Assembly (NCBI GenBank): GCA_002914805.1
Contig: JXTB01000025.1
Coordinates: 1,289,005-1,353,004, forward strand
DNA length: 64,000 nt
Source of the DNA: Parasponia andersonii
Taxonomy: Eukaryota; Streptophyta; Magnoliopsida; Rosales; Cannabaceae
Reading direction: 5' to 3'
Made by a program: the position numbers and the translations under genes. Each line of letters opens with the position of its first letter. Position 1 is the first letter of the stretch. The notes beneath the pieces were generated by a model, which made no database searches, had not been told where the DNA came from, and saw only the letters and a list, made by a program, of their open reading frames with translations. Below are positions 50,598 through 61,423 of the stretch, piece by piece.

Positions 50598-51764
50598 TTA
50601 TCGAAACAACTTCGGCCCAATACACATGTTCTCCGCTTCAATGATATACACATTGCCTCTATAACATTTGAACAGCTCAAGTGCTGCAGAAGTGATCTTC
50701 GCACACCGGCTCATGTACAAAATGGAGAGCCTTCTGCATCCATTTCGCAAAGCCAGCAACCCATTATTGCATAGGTTTCGACATCCGTTCACGTGAAGTT
50801 TCTCCAAATTATTGCAGTTCATCCCAATAGAAATCCATCCAGAGATCCTTACCTCATGACACAAAGCTAAGTTCCATTCTTGAAGTAGGGGGCACCCCTT
50901 TGCAATTGCTGAAATGGACTCGTCACCTACAGTTCTGCACAGCCGGAGGTTAAGGATTTTAAGGCTTGAGCCAAGTCCTGTTCCGAGCGCTGCCAAGCCA
51001 TCTCCACAAACATGCCAGCTTCGACAAGAAACATCTAGATACTCTATTCCGCCTCCACTCACTATTCCTTCTATGCCTTGAGGCTCGGGATTACAAGACT
51101 CAGCTTCTACATAGGCTAAAGTCGATGAACCACCTCTGAAGCCAACGCCAGTTACACTGCTACAGAAGGATATTCTAACTGCTTGGAGTTGACGGCATCC
51201 ATGTGAAAGAGCCCTTAATCCATGGTCAGAAATATATCGGCAGTAAGAGAGGTTCACTTGTTTTAGACCTGAACAAGCTTTGGCCAAATTTGCTAGCCCA
51301 ACATCAGTAATTTTACATTGGCAAAGACTAACTACCGCTAGTGAAGGGCAAGCAGCAGCAGCCAGGGAAAATCCATCATCAGTGATACTAAAACAGCAAT
51401 CAAAATAAATAGATTGCAAGTTTGAACCACAATACTGTAGTGTTGTCAAGCCTGAATCAGTTAGGTATATGCAACCAGCCAGGGACAGAGTCTGTAAATT
51501 CCGAAAGCGGGAGAGCAGCCTAAGGAGATGGAAGGAATTAAAGTTAAAATTGGGGTGAGATAATGAAGAAAGGCTCAAATGGGTGAATGAACATGCAAAC
51601 TGTAGGGAGCGGCGGCTAAGGTTTTGAATTTGGAGCCATCGGCGGCAAGTCAAGCCAAAGGATTCGCGATCTGAGAAGCAATCAAGCCAGTGGAAAATGA
51701 AGAAAAGACAATCGTCAGGAAGGTGCATGATGGAGGTTGGACGATCACCAGAAGGACCTTCCAT
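50598..51764 (-). CDS. F-box/LRR-repeat protein (FBL12-like)
   Basis: Single-exon gene for 388 residues, probably the substrate-recognition subunit of an SCF ubiquitin ligase. The F-box spans about residues 12-50 (SIMHLPDDCLFFIFHWLD ... TCRRWLQIQ). About ten Cys-type leucine-rich repeats follow, for example LQTLSLAGCIYLTDSGL, LKQVNLSYCRYISDHGL, LKILNLRLCRTVGDESI and LEKLHVNGCRNLCNNGL. The pattern closely resembles Arabidopsis F-box/LRR-repeat protein 12. Its start codon is only 10 bp downstream of the stop of the minus-strand gene at 51775, so it either uses a promoter inside that gene or is translated from a shared transcript. Confidence 0.9.
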   Translation of the reverse strand: MEGPSGDRPTSIMHLPDDCLFFIFHWLDCFSDRESFGLTCRRWLQIQNLSRRSLQFACSFTHLSLSSLSHPNFNFNSFHLLRLLSRFRNLQTLSLAGCIYLTDSGLTTLQYCGSNLQSIYFDCCFSITDDGFSLAAAACPSLAVVSLCQCKITDVGLANLAKACSGLKQVNLSYCRYISDHGLRALSHGCRQLQAVRISFCSSVTGVGFRGGSSTLAYVEAESCNPEPQGIEGIVSGGGIEYLDVSCRSWHVCGDGLAALGTGLGSSLKILNLRLCRTVGDESISAIAKGCPLLQEWNLALCHEVRISGWISIGMNCNNLEKLHVNGCRNLCNNGLLALRNGCRRLSILYMSRCAKITSAALELFKCYRGNVYIIEAENMCIGPKLFR

Positions 51765-51774
51765 GTCAACCTTG

Positions 51775-53055
51775 TTAGCACTCTTCAGAAGGCTGCAGAG
51801 CTCGAATCTTTACAGAGAACTTCTTATAAGCTGAGCTCGATGAATTGGGAGAGTCAAAACCGCAAAGGGCAGGTGAGTCGCCATACGCATAGCCAATATG
51901 AACCCCACATTTACGGCACAGGAGCTTTGTTTTTGAACGATAACGACCCCAAGACAGAGGAAAACAGTTTACCTCGTCAACCTGGGTGAATCTACTGAGA
52001 TCAACTGAGATGAAGGAGATTAAACCTCTCTTTATGGATTTACGATATTCAGAGTCTATGCCAGAGGTGATTCGATTTGAAGATATCAAATTCAGAGGGT
52101 ATCCGCAAGACCCACAACTGCAAACCAGAAAACAAAGCAACCGAAATAAACATGATAGAAAGAAACACCCAAATGATAATTTCCAACATACAACAGATAT
52201 TTGAAAGAGAGTAATAGAACAAATGTATATTTTAAACCTCATACCAACAACACGCTATGATATAGCCTAGAAGCTTTAATTAAAAGAGTTATATGCATCT
52301 AATAACTTATAAGCACACTATCTGTATGACAGTTAAAAGTTAAAACATGTCAGTGCCAATCTTCACATGATCAAACATGCCATATCAGCTCAAATTCAAG
52401 TCATATCAAAGAAGCTCAAGTGGGTATTCGAAATTAGCATATCTGACTGAACAAAGCATACACGGTAACACTTAATATGAGTGTTTCAGCTTAAGGAAAC
52501 TTAAACCACTGGCTCACCCGGATAAGAATATTTCACAATAGAAAACAACTGTTGGTTCTGATGAGAACAATCCTCAGCCCTTTATAAACTACAAAATACA
52601 GCAAAAGTCATAGCTGGGAAAAAGTTGACTGGGGTGGGCTCTTATTTGCACAACAAAGTTTCTAATAAAAAATGAAAAACACCCAACGATTGGGGAAAAA
52701 AAAACAATAATAATAAAATTCCCTTCACCAAAGCTAAACCCGAAAAATTTACGACTAGCATTAGCACCAAACTGTTAATAAAAAACAATATACTAACCCG
52801 TATAAACTACCATAAAAAAAAAAGAAGAAGAGTATTAGAAGCAGCTAGTGACAGTCTAAGAAGACCAAACTTTTCAGTCATATGTTATATAGTGAAACCT
52901 TATTGCATGATTTACTCAAATTCATCCAATTTAAAGCATTACCCACAAAATTTTTACCACAAAACTTGAAGAAATTCACAATCAGAGGAATTAAAGGAGA
53001 AAATTACTGGGTTTTTTTTTTTTTCCTACCTGTAAGAGACGTCAGCTTGTGACAT
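51775..53055 (-). CDS. At4g08330-like CxxC protein of unknown function
   Basis: Exons 53030-53055 and 51775-52117 join to 122 residues, starting MSQADVSYSCGSCGYPLNL. Two CxxC pairs (C10/C13 and C76/C79 in LLCRKCG) suggest a zinc-ribbon fold. RFTQVDEV and a VKIRALQPS tail are typical of the plant family annotated as 'uncharacterized protein At4g08330, chloroplastic'. No obvious transit peptide is present in this model. The single intron (52118-53029) carries the expected CTGCAG acceptor. Its stop lies 10 bp before the F-box gene start on the same strand. Function is unknown; I infer only metal binding. Confidence 0.85.
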
Positions 53056-55300
53056 TCTCTCTCCGGCGATATCAGACAAAGCTAATCGATCCCATAATGA
53101 TCCGAATAGAATGATTGCCTGTCAGCCAATCAGATCAATGGGTTTTGATTACCAAAAATTTTCGATGAAATATAGGTTGCTTCCTCAGAATTCACACGTC
53201 TCCACTCTCTGACCTCCTAAGTTGAATTTGCTTAACTACAGTTAGTCAGTTTTTGTTATGCGTTATTCAGTTTTGCAGTTCCGTTCAAATCAAGAGTAAA
53301 TACTATTTTAAAGTGAATTTCTTGTCGTGGGCCATGCCAGGTCCGAGCATTATGGGCCAGCCCGGATTGGAAGGTTCAACGGTCTTTGCAAAACTGGGCC
53401 CAGATTTGAGCTGCACCGACTCTTCTAATATTCAATCCTTCTCTTGAAAAAATGTTACAATTGTTTTTGCCATGATGAAATATCAGCCAATATTTAATCC
53501 TAGAGGAGTTTGAGTAACAATATTTTCGTTCCTAACTTCTATTATATTTGCATTATTTTTCAGTGAAAAAATTATGCTTAACGAGCAAATTAAACAAGCA
53601 GCTCATAGTAATCTTCTTTCAAATCTTTAGGACACGTTTTGGAGTGCATTTGGAGAGCTGCATTAAGCTTCTAAAAGTGATTAAGAAAAATATAAAATAG
53701 AGAGATGTTCGTTCAATTTTGCTTTTGGCCAACATGCTAGCATTTTAAGAGAATTTTAGAAGCATCTTTCAAAACTCATTTTGTGACCAATGTCATCATA
53801 AAAATTTCCTAAAATATCATTTTACAGCACAAATAATTTATAGTTTATCAAATCGTATAATTATTTTGTAAATTTAATTTACCTAATGTAGCTAGCTCAA
53901 GTATATCCATCCATGATATGATTACAATATAATTACAACACACCACAACAAAATCAAGATGGCCAAAACTAAAACCCCTAATTTTGGCCGTTTTAATTTA
54001 ATTCACCTATATCACATTCCTATACATAACCTAATGTTTCACGTAACTAAATTTAAATAGAAACCTCTTTAATATAGATGCTTTGTGTTCGTGATTTTTG
54101 GCTTATTTGGAATTTCTTTTAGAAAGTTGTTTTTAGCTTTTAAAAATCATTGAGAAAAAATATATAAAAAAATAGAGGTGCTTGATAAATTCAGCTTTTT
54201 TTTTGTATAACTGTTACTTTAAGTAAAATTTGAAAATTTTGCGTAACAAAATTTAAATTTAAACTTCTTAACTATAGAGGTTTTGGGTTCATGATTTTTG
54301 GCTCGTTGGAATTGCTTTTAGAGAGCTACTTTAGTTTTTAAAAGTAATTGAACAAAATTATGGACAAGTGAAGCACTTAGTAAATTTAGTTTTCAAGTGT
54401 AACTGCTAGCAGAATATAAGAAATGAAGTTAGTGTTCCTTGTACAAATTTGATTATACTTCAATTATACAAATTTTTAGATTCTACACCTTATACAATTA
54501 TAGGTTACCAAAAACTTAAATGCTATTTTTAAGGACACAATAATTTTTTAAAATATAATTTACTAAAGACCTAAATATTTTTGTCACAATTGTGTCTGCC
54601 TATAACATAGTTACGGGAGGGTGACAACACATTTGTATCAAACTAGCCCTTTCACTTTTTACAAACTAGGATTTAGGCCAATAAAAAATAATCACATCGA
54701 GGAAGAAGCTAATTGTAAAATGGACTTGACTATTAGTAATTTGGACTAAAATGATTTTTTTATGAGTGTTCTAAAAAATGCCTAATATAGTAGTATCATA
54801 GTGTTGTATCACAATAGTATTGTATCACGAGGGATCACACTATACCTCACCATAAAATTATGATTCATTTGGGACTAACCTATGGACATAACTGATCCTG
54901 GAATACGGTAACACTACTAAAAAACAAAAAAAAAAAAAACAAAAGAAGTCATTTTTCAAACTAGTCCTAAAAAGTCAAAAGTCATTTCAGTCCAAATTAC
55001 AATTCTACACGCAAAATTTCCAAGTAAACATGTTTTGGGCCGAAAGAGGAAGACTTATCCGGAGCAAGAGTCGTGAAGAAGCCCAAGGGCAAAATCATAA
55101 TTTCAGGGCACTAGAGCCATAAGCTGGCGGAGATGAGGATTGAGATGGCCCACATAGAGCGTTGTGGTTTGTGCGTACATGAGATGATGTGATGATGAAG
55201 TACCGTGTACATGGAAACAACAATCGGTGGCTGTGAGTGTGGTGGTGAATTCAGGGACCTCCAAAAAAAACCCCAAACCCAAATCAAAAGTAGGCTTAGC
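53056..55300. other. Intergenic region between divergent genes
   Basis: The left edge is the promoter of the minus-strand CxxC gene. The rest is AT-rich. A diverged repeat of about 190 bp occurs at about 54038-54230 and 54236-54420 (AAATTTAAAT, GGTTTTGGGTTCATGATTTT- and GCTTTTAGAGAGCT-like words), with a weaker relative near 53630. No gene is supported. Confidence 0.5.
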
Positions 55301-55308
55301 CTCAGTCA

Positions 55309-55333
55309 TCTCCTCCTCCTCCTCCTCCTCCTC
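55309..55333. repeat. (TCC)n repeat in the AKR2 leader
   Basis: About eight TCC/CTC triplets just upstream of a TTTCTCCAATTTAGGG leader. On the opposite strand they create a poly-Glu frame (55103-55345) that I do not accept as a gene. Confidence 0.85.
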
Positions 55334-55657
55334 TAGTTTCTCCAATTTAGGGTTCGATTCTTCCCGTTTCTGAATCTCCCCTTTGCGTGTTCAAGTCCTC
55401 ATTCTTCTATTTCAATCTTTAATTTTGCACCAGGATTCAGGATCAGGTTCCAATTTCTCTACTTTATATATATATATATATATCTATATAATGTGTTTCT
55501 TTGTTTAAATACATACATACCTTAAATGTTTGATTTGGTCGAGTATAGAGCTTTGGATCTTTGGTACAGTATTTTGTTTTAGCATTTTATAATTTGGGGG
55601 ATTTTCGTAACTGGGTTTTCTTTCTTCTCTGTTTTCTTGTTTGATACAGCTCTTATC

Positions 55658-58598
55658 ATGGCGTCCAATTCGCAAAAGGATTCTCCTGTTGGTAAGTGAG
55701 CTCTTCTGATGTTTGTGTTTTGTTTTTTCGTTTTTTGGATAATATACATATGTGTAATTGTCGGTTTCGTATTTGGATATGGATTTTATTAGCTTTTGAG
55801 ATAATTTGATTGATCTAGTAGGGTGTGTTTAGGGGATAGGGTTTCGATATTATTCAGATGGATGAGGGTTCAGGATGGTTGCAATATCAGTTTGTGAAAT
55901 AAGAAGCTTCAAAATGGCTAATAAGTAAGAATAAATGATTGTAATGATTCCGGTGGTAGAAGAAGGTTCTTGGACCTTCAGAATGATACAGCTTCGTTAA
56001 TTTTAGTATTTCCGGCCATTCATCGGAACCGTAAAGGCTTGGGGAAAGACAACCATAATAAATCATACTCAGTAGTTTACTCGATAAGATTACCGCTAGC
56101 AACATATATCTCGATTCTCAGGTATTTATTTATTTATTTGGCGGGGGGAGAGGGGGGTGGGTGGCGGTGGATTCTATTTGCATCGTGGACTCTTTCTCTC
56201 ATTTCGAGTTTTGATTTTCGGATTACCTTTTTTTTTTTTTCTTGATTATAAGTTGAATTATTGTCGAAGTCTCATGTATATCATATATTCTTTAGATGAA
56301 AAGCCAACCTCAGAAGAAAACACCGTCTCCAAATCTGAGACGTCCTCTGGGGAGTCGCAGACGGGACAAAGTAGAGCCAGTCCTGTTCCAGGATCTGATT
56401 TTCCTGCTAATCCTTTTGATTTCTCTGCCATGACCGGCCTGCTTAATGTATTTTTTGTTTTCTTGTCCCTCTTTCAATTTTCTCATTAATTTTCTCAAAT
56501 TGTAGTTAGTTCCTTGAATAGCTAAATTCTAAAGTTGAATATAATTTCCTTTTATTTCTCACAAATGTCTCATTTGTCGTATTGTATCTCTAGGATCCAA
56601 GCATCAAAGAGCTAGCTGAACAGATAGCTAAAGATCCTGCTTTTAACCAGATGGCAGAGCAGCTTCAGAAGACTTTTCAAGGCGTTTCAGTTGAAGATGA
56701 AGTTCCTCAGTTTGATTCTCAGCAGTATTATTCCACCATGCAACAGGTTATGCAGAATCCTCAGTTTATGACCATGGCAGAGCGCCTTGGTAATGCATTA
56801 ATGCAGGTATGTTGGTTTTTCTCCAGTTATTAACTCTCCTTCTGTTTTTAGTCAGTCTTTGTTTGGGGTATATTTGGAAGCATTTATGGTCTTCTAATTT
56901 TCTGCCAGGATCCATCCATGTCTACCATGCTTGAGAGCTTGCAAAATCCAGCGAACAAAGACCAGCTTGAGGATCGAATGGCACGCATTAAGGAAGATCC
57001 ATCTTTGAAGCCTATCCTAGACGAGATAGAGACTGGTGGCCCTGCTGCCATGATGAGGTCCTGTCTGGTATCATCATATGCTTGACTTAGATACAAAGAT
57101 TTGCTGTATTGACAAACTTTTGTTTTGCTAAAGAAGGAAAATCTATTCTAGCAGGTACTGGAATGATCAGGATGTTCTGAAGAAGTTGGGTGAAGCTATG
57201 GGTCTTGGTGTTGCAGGAGATGTGGCCACGTCCGCAGATAATGCTGGACCTGAAGAAACCGATGATGCGGGAAATGATGATGAATCGATTGTTCATCAAA
57301 CTGCTAGTGTTGGTGATGTTGAGGTATATTAAGTCTGATTTTAATCTGATAATTGGTTTGGAAAAAAAGGAAAAAAATGGTCAATCATCGGGAAATTGTG
57401 ATCAGAATGTTCTGGGTGAAATTTCTATATAAGATAAAAGCTTCACAGAGTCTTAGAGTAAGGTATAGTCTGGAGTAAATTCTGCCCATTTCAAGTTTCT
57501 TCTTCATTATTGAAAGATGAGGCACATTTTTTTTTTTTACCCGATTAGTTTTGTATGCTTAACTGCATTACTGTGTGCTTCTAAATATGGGCTTCGTATT
57601 TCACCTTTAATATCGTCGTTGCATTGTGATATTTGGTGTTTTACCATGCTTTCCTGTGTTATCGGATTTGATTTGGTCTTTTAAGTTTCTCATGGAATTT
57701 GACCTCTTCAATCTGTACCCCCCCAAAAAAAAGGTTTTAATATTATTTTTCAGTCAGATGATTGAGAATATTGGGTTATTAGCTTCATACGAAAGGTTTG
57801 GTTACAATCGAGTTAATTCATTTTGTACACATTTAGCTCATATTCAGCAGTAAAGCCATAGTTACAAATTTTCATTTTTTTTAGGGTCTAAAAAATGCCC
57901 TCGCATCTGGTGCCGATAAGGATGAGGAAGATTCAGAGGGGAGAACGGCATTGCATTTTGCATGTGGATATGGTGAGGTATGATATTATATAGAACTGAA
58001 TTCTTCTTTGGTCTGACGTCATGCTTACATTGTTATCTGTATGTGTGGTGTTTGGCTCCGATGTGGTGTAAATGTACTTTTGGACTCTGTATAATCAGTC
58101 AGCAATTCTGTGAAAGGCAATAAAATTTGACCATTTAGAAGTTCAAGATGGTCTTCTCCTTATGCGAGGAATGACAACTGACAAGAGCAGATTTTTGATC
58201 GCTTGTTCTGTGGAGATTTATCAAGTTTGTTATATTATCGAATTTGTTTTGATATTAGGTTAAGTGTGCTCAAGTTCTTCTCGAGGCCGGGGCAAAAGTG
58301 GATGCTTTGGACAAGAACAAAAACACTGCTCTACATTATGCCGCTGGTTATGGCAGGAAGGAGTGTGTGGCACTTCTACTGGAGAATGGCGCTGCTGTGT
58401 AAGTGAATCTAACATTTAATGTTGTTCTGCACCATTTGGGATTTACAAGTTTATAGATCTTTTACTCAATCCTTTTTTCCTTTGGCTTGTGACGGCAGCA
58501 CTCTTCAGAACTTAGATGGCAAGACTCCCATCGACGTTGCAAAGCTCAACAATCAGCACGAGGTTCTAAAGTTGCTCGAGAAGGATGCCTTCCTGTAA
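55658..58598 (+). CDS. AKR2: Ankyrin repeat protein AKR2 (chloroplast/peroxisome membrane protein chaperone)
   Basis: AKR2 is a cytosolic chaperone that binds nascent outer-envelope and peroxisomal membrane proteins and docks at the chloroplast surface. Exons: 55658-55691, 56296-56447, 56594-56806, 56909-57057, 57155-57323, 57885-57977, 58259-58398 and 58499-58598, giving 349 residues, close to the 342 of Arabidopsis AKR2A. The N-terminal PEST-like region runs to [23 protein letters not shown]1-like segments follow ([20 protein letters not shown] and [13 protein letters not shown] helices). Residues 225-349 hold about four ankyrin repeats ([39 protein letters not shown]). An acceptor GATACAG close before the ATG shows an intron in the 5' UTR. 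The gene looks intact. Confidence 0.94.
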
Positions 58599-59541
58599 CT
58601 TTGGAGATGAGGTGGCGTGTATAAGCCCTTTGGGTTCCTGTAGGCATTTTCATTGTGTCTTAGACCAATCTGCGTTGATCATTTTGAGATTGTAGTCGCA
58701 CCCTGCAATTTGATGCTTTTGTCATGTGATATCACTGCTTTCTGATTGATACGTTGCATGATTTGATAGCAGCATAAATCAGACCTTTTTCTATGGGACA
58801 CAATGTGAAGTATAATGTGTGCCATTGTCACAGTTGAGGTTATTATTTATTTCTTGTTCCTTTTTCTGATGTCTTGAAAAAGTAAGTTGGAAATTGAGTT
58901 CAAATACCATGCGAACTGAGTCTCGGTCTAAGGGGCGATGAAAAATGAATACCGTGGTTTAACAAACCAGCGAAATAAAGAATGTAATTCATTGACATTT
59001 TTTTACAACGAAAGCTTGGAGAGATGGAACTATATATGTTATGAATAATGGTAGTTGGACATGTTGCTTCTAATTTTGCATACACTCTCGTAAGAAGAAT
59101 GGTGTTGATTCTCATAGCTGGATTCAGTGTCATGCCACCACAAGTTGGCTTGTAACCATCTTCTCTGTGAGGCAGGCTGGTGAATTCTGTTAAAAGAGTC
59201 TTCATGCGCTGTTTTCATGTAAAGGCTTTTGGCCTTTAGCCTCCCTATAAATTTTCAAGGGAGAGACCAAAGAGTACTAATAATCATACTCGTCTTTCAG
59301 CTGCGTTTTCGCCTTGTTAAGAAACATTTGTTATAGTGGTATTTGGGTTAAACGATATTACAAAATCGAATGGACATGCCAAGAGGCAGTGGGAGAGTAG
59401 TGCTTCTAACAAATCTTTTAATAGTAGTAATTAGAAAGAAAGGAGACAAATAAACGGAAGGACTAGTATTTCATTGTATATTTAGTTTAACGTGATAAGC
59501 AGAGACACATATCCATTGGCAAGTAGTGATGCAGTGAAAAT
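58599..59541. other. AKR2 3' flank and U2 upstream region
   Basis: Holds the AKR2 3' UTR. A 101-codon minus-strand frame at 58900-59205 has no family I recognise and no splice partner, so it is not called. Confidence 0.5.
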
Positions 59542-59552
59542 GTCCCACATCG
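59542..59552 (+). promoter_or_regulatory. Upstream sequence element (USE) of the U2 gene
   Basis: GTCCCACATCG, the plant snRNA USE consensus, 34 bp before the TATA box. That spacing is typical of the Pol II rather than the Pol III class of plant snRNA genes. Confidence 0.95.
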
Positions 59553-59586
59553 GTTAGCTCGAGATTGTAGTCTTGAACCTCTTAGC

Positions 59587-59594
59587 TATTTAAG
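59587..59594 (+). promoter_or_regulatory. TATA box of the U2 gene
   Basis: TATTTAAG about 30 bp upstream of the U2 5' end, in the standard USE-TATA-start arrangement. Confidence 0.85.
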
Positions 59595-59618
59595 AGACAG
59601 CCCAACTCGTTTCATCTC

Positions 59619-59814
59619 ATACCTTTCTCGGCCTTTTGGCTAAGATCAAGTGTAGTATCTGTTCTTATCAGTTTAATATCTGATACGTGAGCCAATGGTT
59701 CACACGATATTAAATTAATTTTTTAAAGGAAAGGGTCTGTCACAGTAGCTTGCTACTGGGATCCTTGCGCGTCGCCTCTGCGTTGCACTACAGCACAGGC
59801 TGGCGCCCCTCCAA
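59619..59814 (+). ncRNA. U2: U2 spliceosomal snRNA
   Basis: The 5' end ATACCTTTCTCGGCCTTTTG is the highly conserved start of U2. The branch-point recognition sequence GTAGTA is at 59652-59657, inside AAGTGTAGTATCTGTTC. An Sm-binding site of the ATTTTTTA type lies near 59717-59725. The G/C-rich 3' stem-loops end in GCGCCCCTCCAA. The length of about 196 nt is that of plant U2. With USE, TATA and 3' box all in place the gene appears functional. Confidence 0.96.
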
Positions 59815-59818
59815 CTCT

Positions 59819-59825
59819 AGTACAA
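59819..59825 (+). terminator. 3' box of the U2 gene
   Basis: AGTACAA fits the plant snRNA 3'-end signal (AGTNNAA) a few bases after the mature end. Confidence 0.8.
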
Positions 59826-61243
59826 CAATATTCATAGCCATTTCTCTTCTTTCGTACATTTAAATAACAAAACTAACGGTTAATAAATTTACTTCAAAAT
59901 CTTCAAACAATATTATTCACAGTCTCTCCTTCTAAGTGGAATAATGTGAGAATTATTTAGCAAGTTATAATTTAAGTTATTAGTCATCATAATTCAAGGT
60001 GTTAACTTAATTTTAATAATAGTGATTATAAGTTAGTGTTGGTTATTTGCATAGATTATTTTTTATTATGCATATACTTTCCTGCCAAAATTTTATAATC
60101 AGTGTTAAAAATAAACAAAGGCTAAGAATGGTGTATAGAAAAGTGAAGAGGGAGAGAAGAGAGTAATAGACAATATATATTTTTGGGTGAGGAAAAAATA
60201 AGACAAAGAACTGAATGCTTCTAGGGCCAGATTTAGAGTGTTATAGATTGGAGTTGTAAGGTGACAGAGGAGAAGAAGAAGAAGATGACGATGAGCGAGT
60301 AAAATAGTGTATGGGGAAAGATGAACTATAAGGGCTATTTTGGAAAAAAATTAGGGTATAATTTGAACTAATAAAATTTTAAATTTTTAATGAGGGATGA
60401 TTTTAGTTAAAATGCGAAAGATTTGACTAAAGTGTGACGATAGAGCCACCCTAATAATAATAGAGATGTTATCATTTTATATTTTGTATTTTGACACTTT
60501 GTTTAAATTATATTTTATATTTTGATTATTATCAACGTGAACTCTTAAATTTAAAACATGTTACAAATTTATACCATGACACTAATTTATAACAGTTAAT
60601 AAAATAAGATGCAGTTTTAAAAAAATAAAAATAAACTATATAAAAACATGTATAAAATAGTTATTTATGAAATTAAAGAGAAAAGGATATTTACATAAAT
60701 ATACTAAAGGAAATGGGTATTTATGGATAAAGTGAATGAGAAGCATGTTCTATTGGAAAAGTGAATAGAACGTTTGGGTTTGGACTTTTTTGATGAGGGT
60801 CTTTGTACCTTATACGATAGGATAAAATATAAAGGTAGGACTTAGGAGGAGAAAAGGAAAAAGGGTAGTTTTCATTCTCAAAACCTCATTATCGTTTAAA
60901 AATACATTGATAAGCATTGTGTAATGTCATTATGGATGATTTTACGGGTATGAGGGTAACATGCAGGTTGCTGAGAGAGACAGAAAAGTGCAAAAAGTAA
61001 AGAATATGAAGCCAGCAAAATACATCCCCTTGGCTCTCTCTCTTTCTCTTTCTAACTGTCCTTTTTTTGTTGTTTGTATGTGTATGTGAGTTTGCTTCTG
61101 TTGTTGAGGTTATATATATGTTATCAAAACTCGATCACTCTATGGGTGAGACAGATTGATGAACTGTCTGTCCTGTGATTGGCTTCTCCATCTCTTTATT
61201 CCCTTCGCATCTTCTCAAACTCTCATATACGCGTGTTTGTGTC

Positions 61244-61298
<55 letters not shown>

Positions 61299-61423
61299 CA
61301 AACTATAGTTCAAGATCAATTAAAGAGGAAGAAAAGGAGATTAACCAAGGTGTTGTGTTTGAGCTTGAAATAACCAGTAGCTGAAACTTAAATAAAAAAT
61401 CTAGTAGTAGTTGAAGAGAAATT
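59826..61423. other. Intergenic / promoter and leader of the URGT gene
   Basis: AT-rich with no other gene. The leader of the transporter gene probably begins near 61010-61150. A TG-then-AT microsatellite lies at 61236-61296, very close to the start codon; the short open frames there come from it. Confidence 0.5.
61236..61296. repeat. (TG)n(TA)n compound microsatellite in the URGT leader
   Basis: GTGTGTGTGT followed by a TATATA run of about 40 bp, about 130 bp before the ATG. Confidence 0.9.

Noticed and set aside
55103-55345. Minus-strand frame with poly-Glu
   Set aside because: Created by the TCC repeat in the AKR2 leader; no family match.
58900-59205. 101-codon minus-strand frame between AKR2 and U2
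   Set aside because: No known domain or splice partner; kept only as a note because its codon use is not clearly random.
61175-61384. Two short frames before the URGT start
   Set aside because: They run through a TG/TA microsatellite in the leader.
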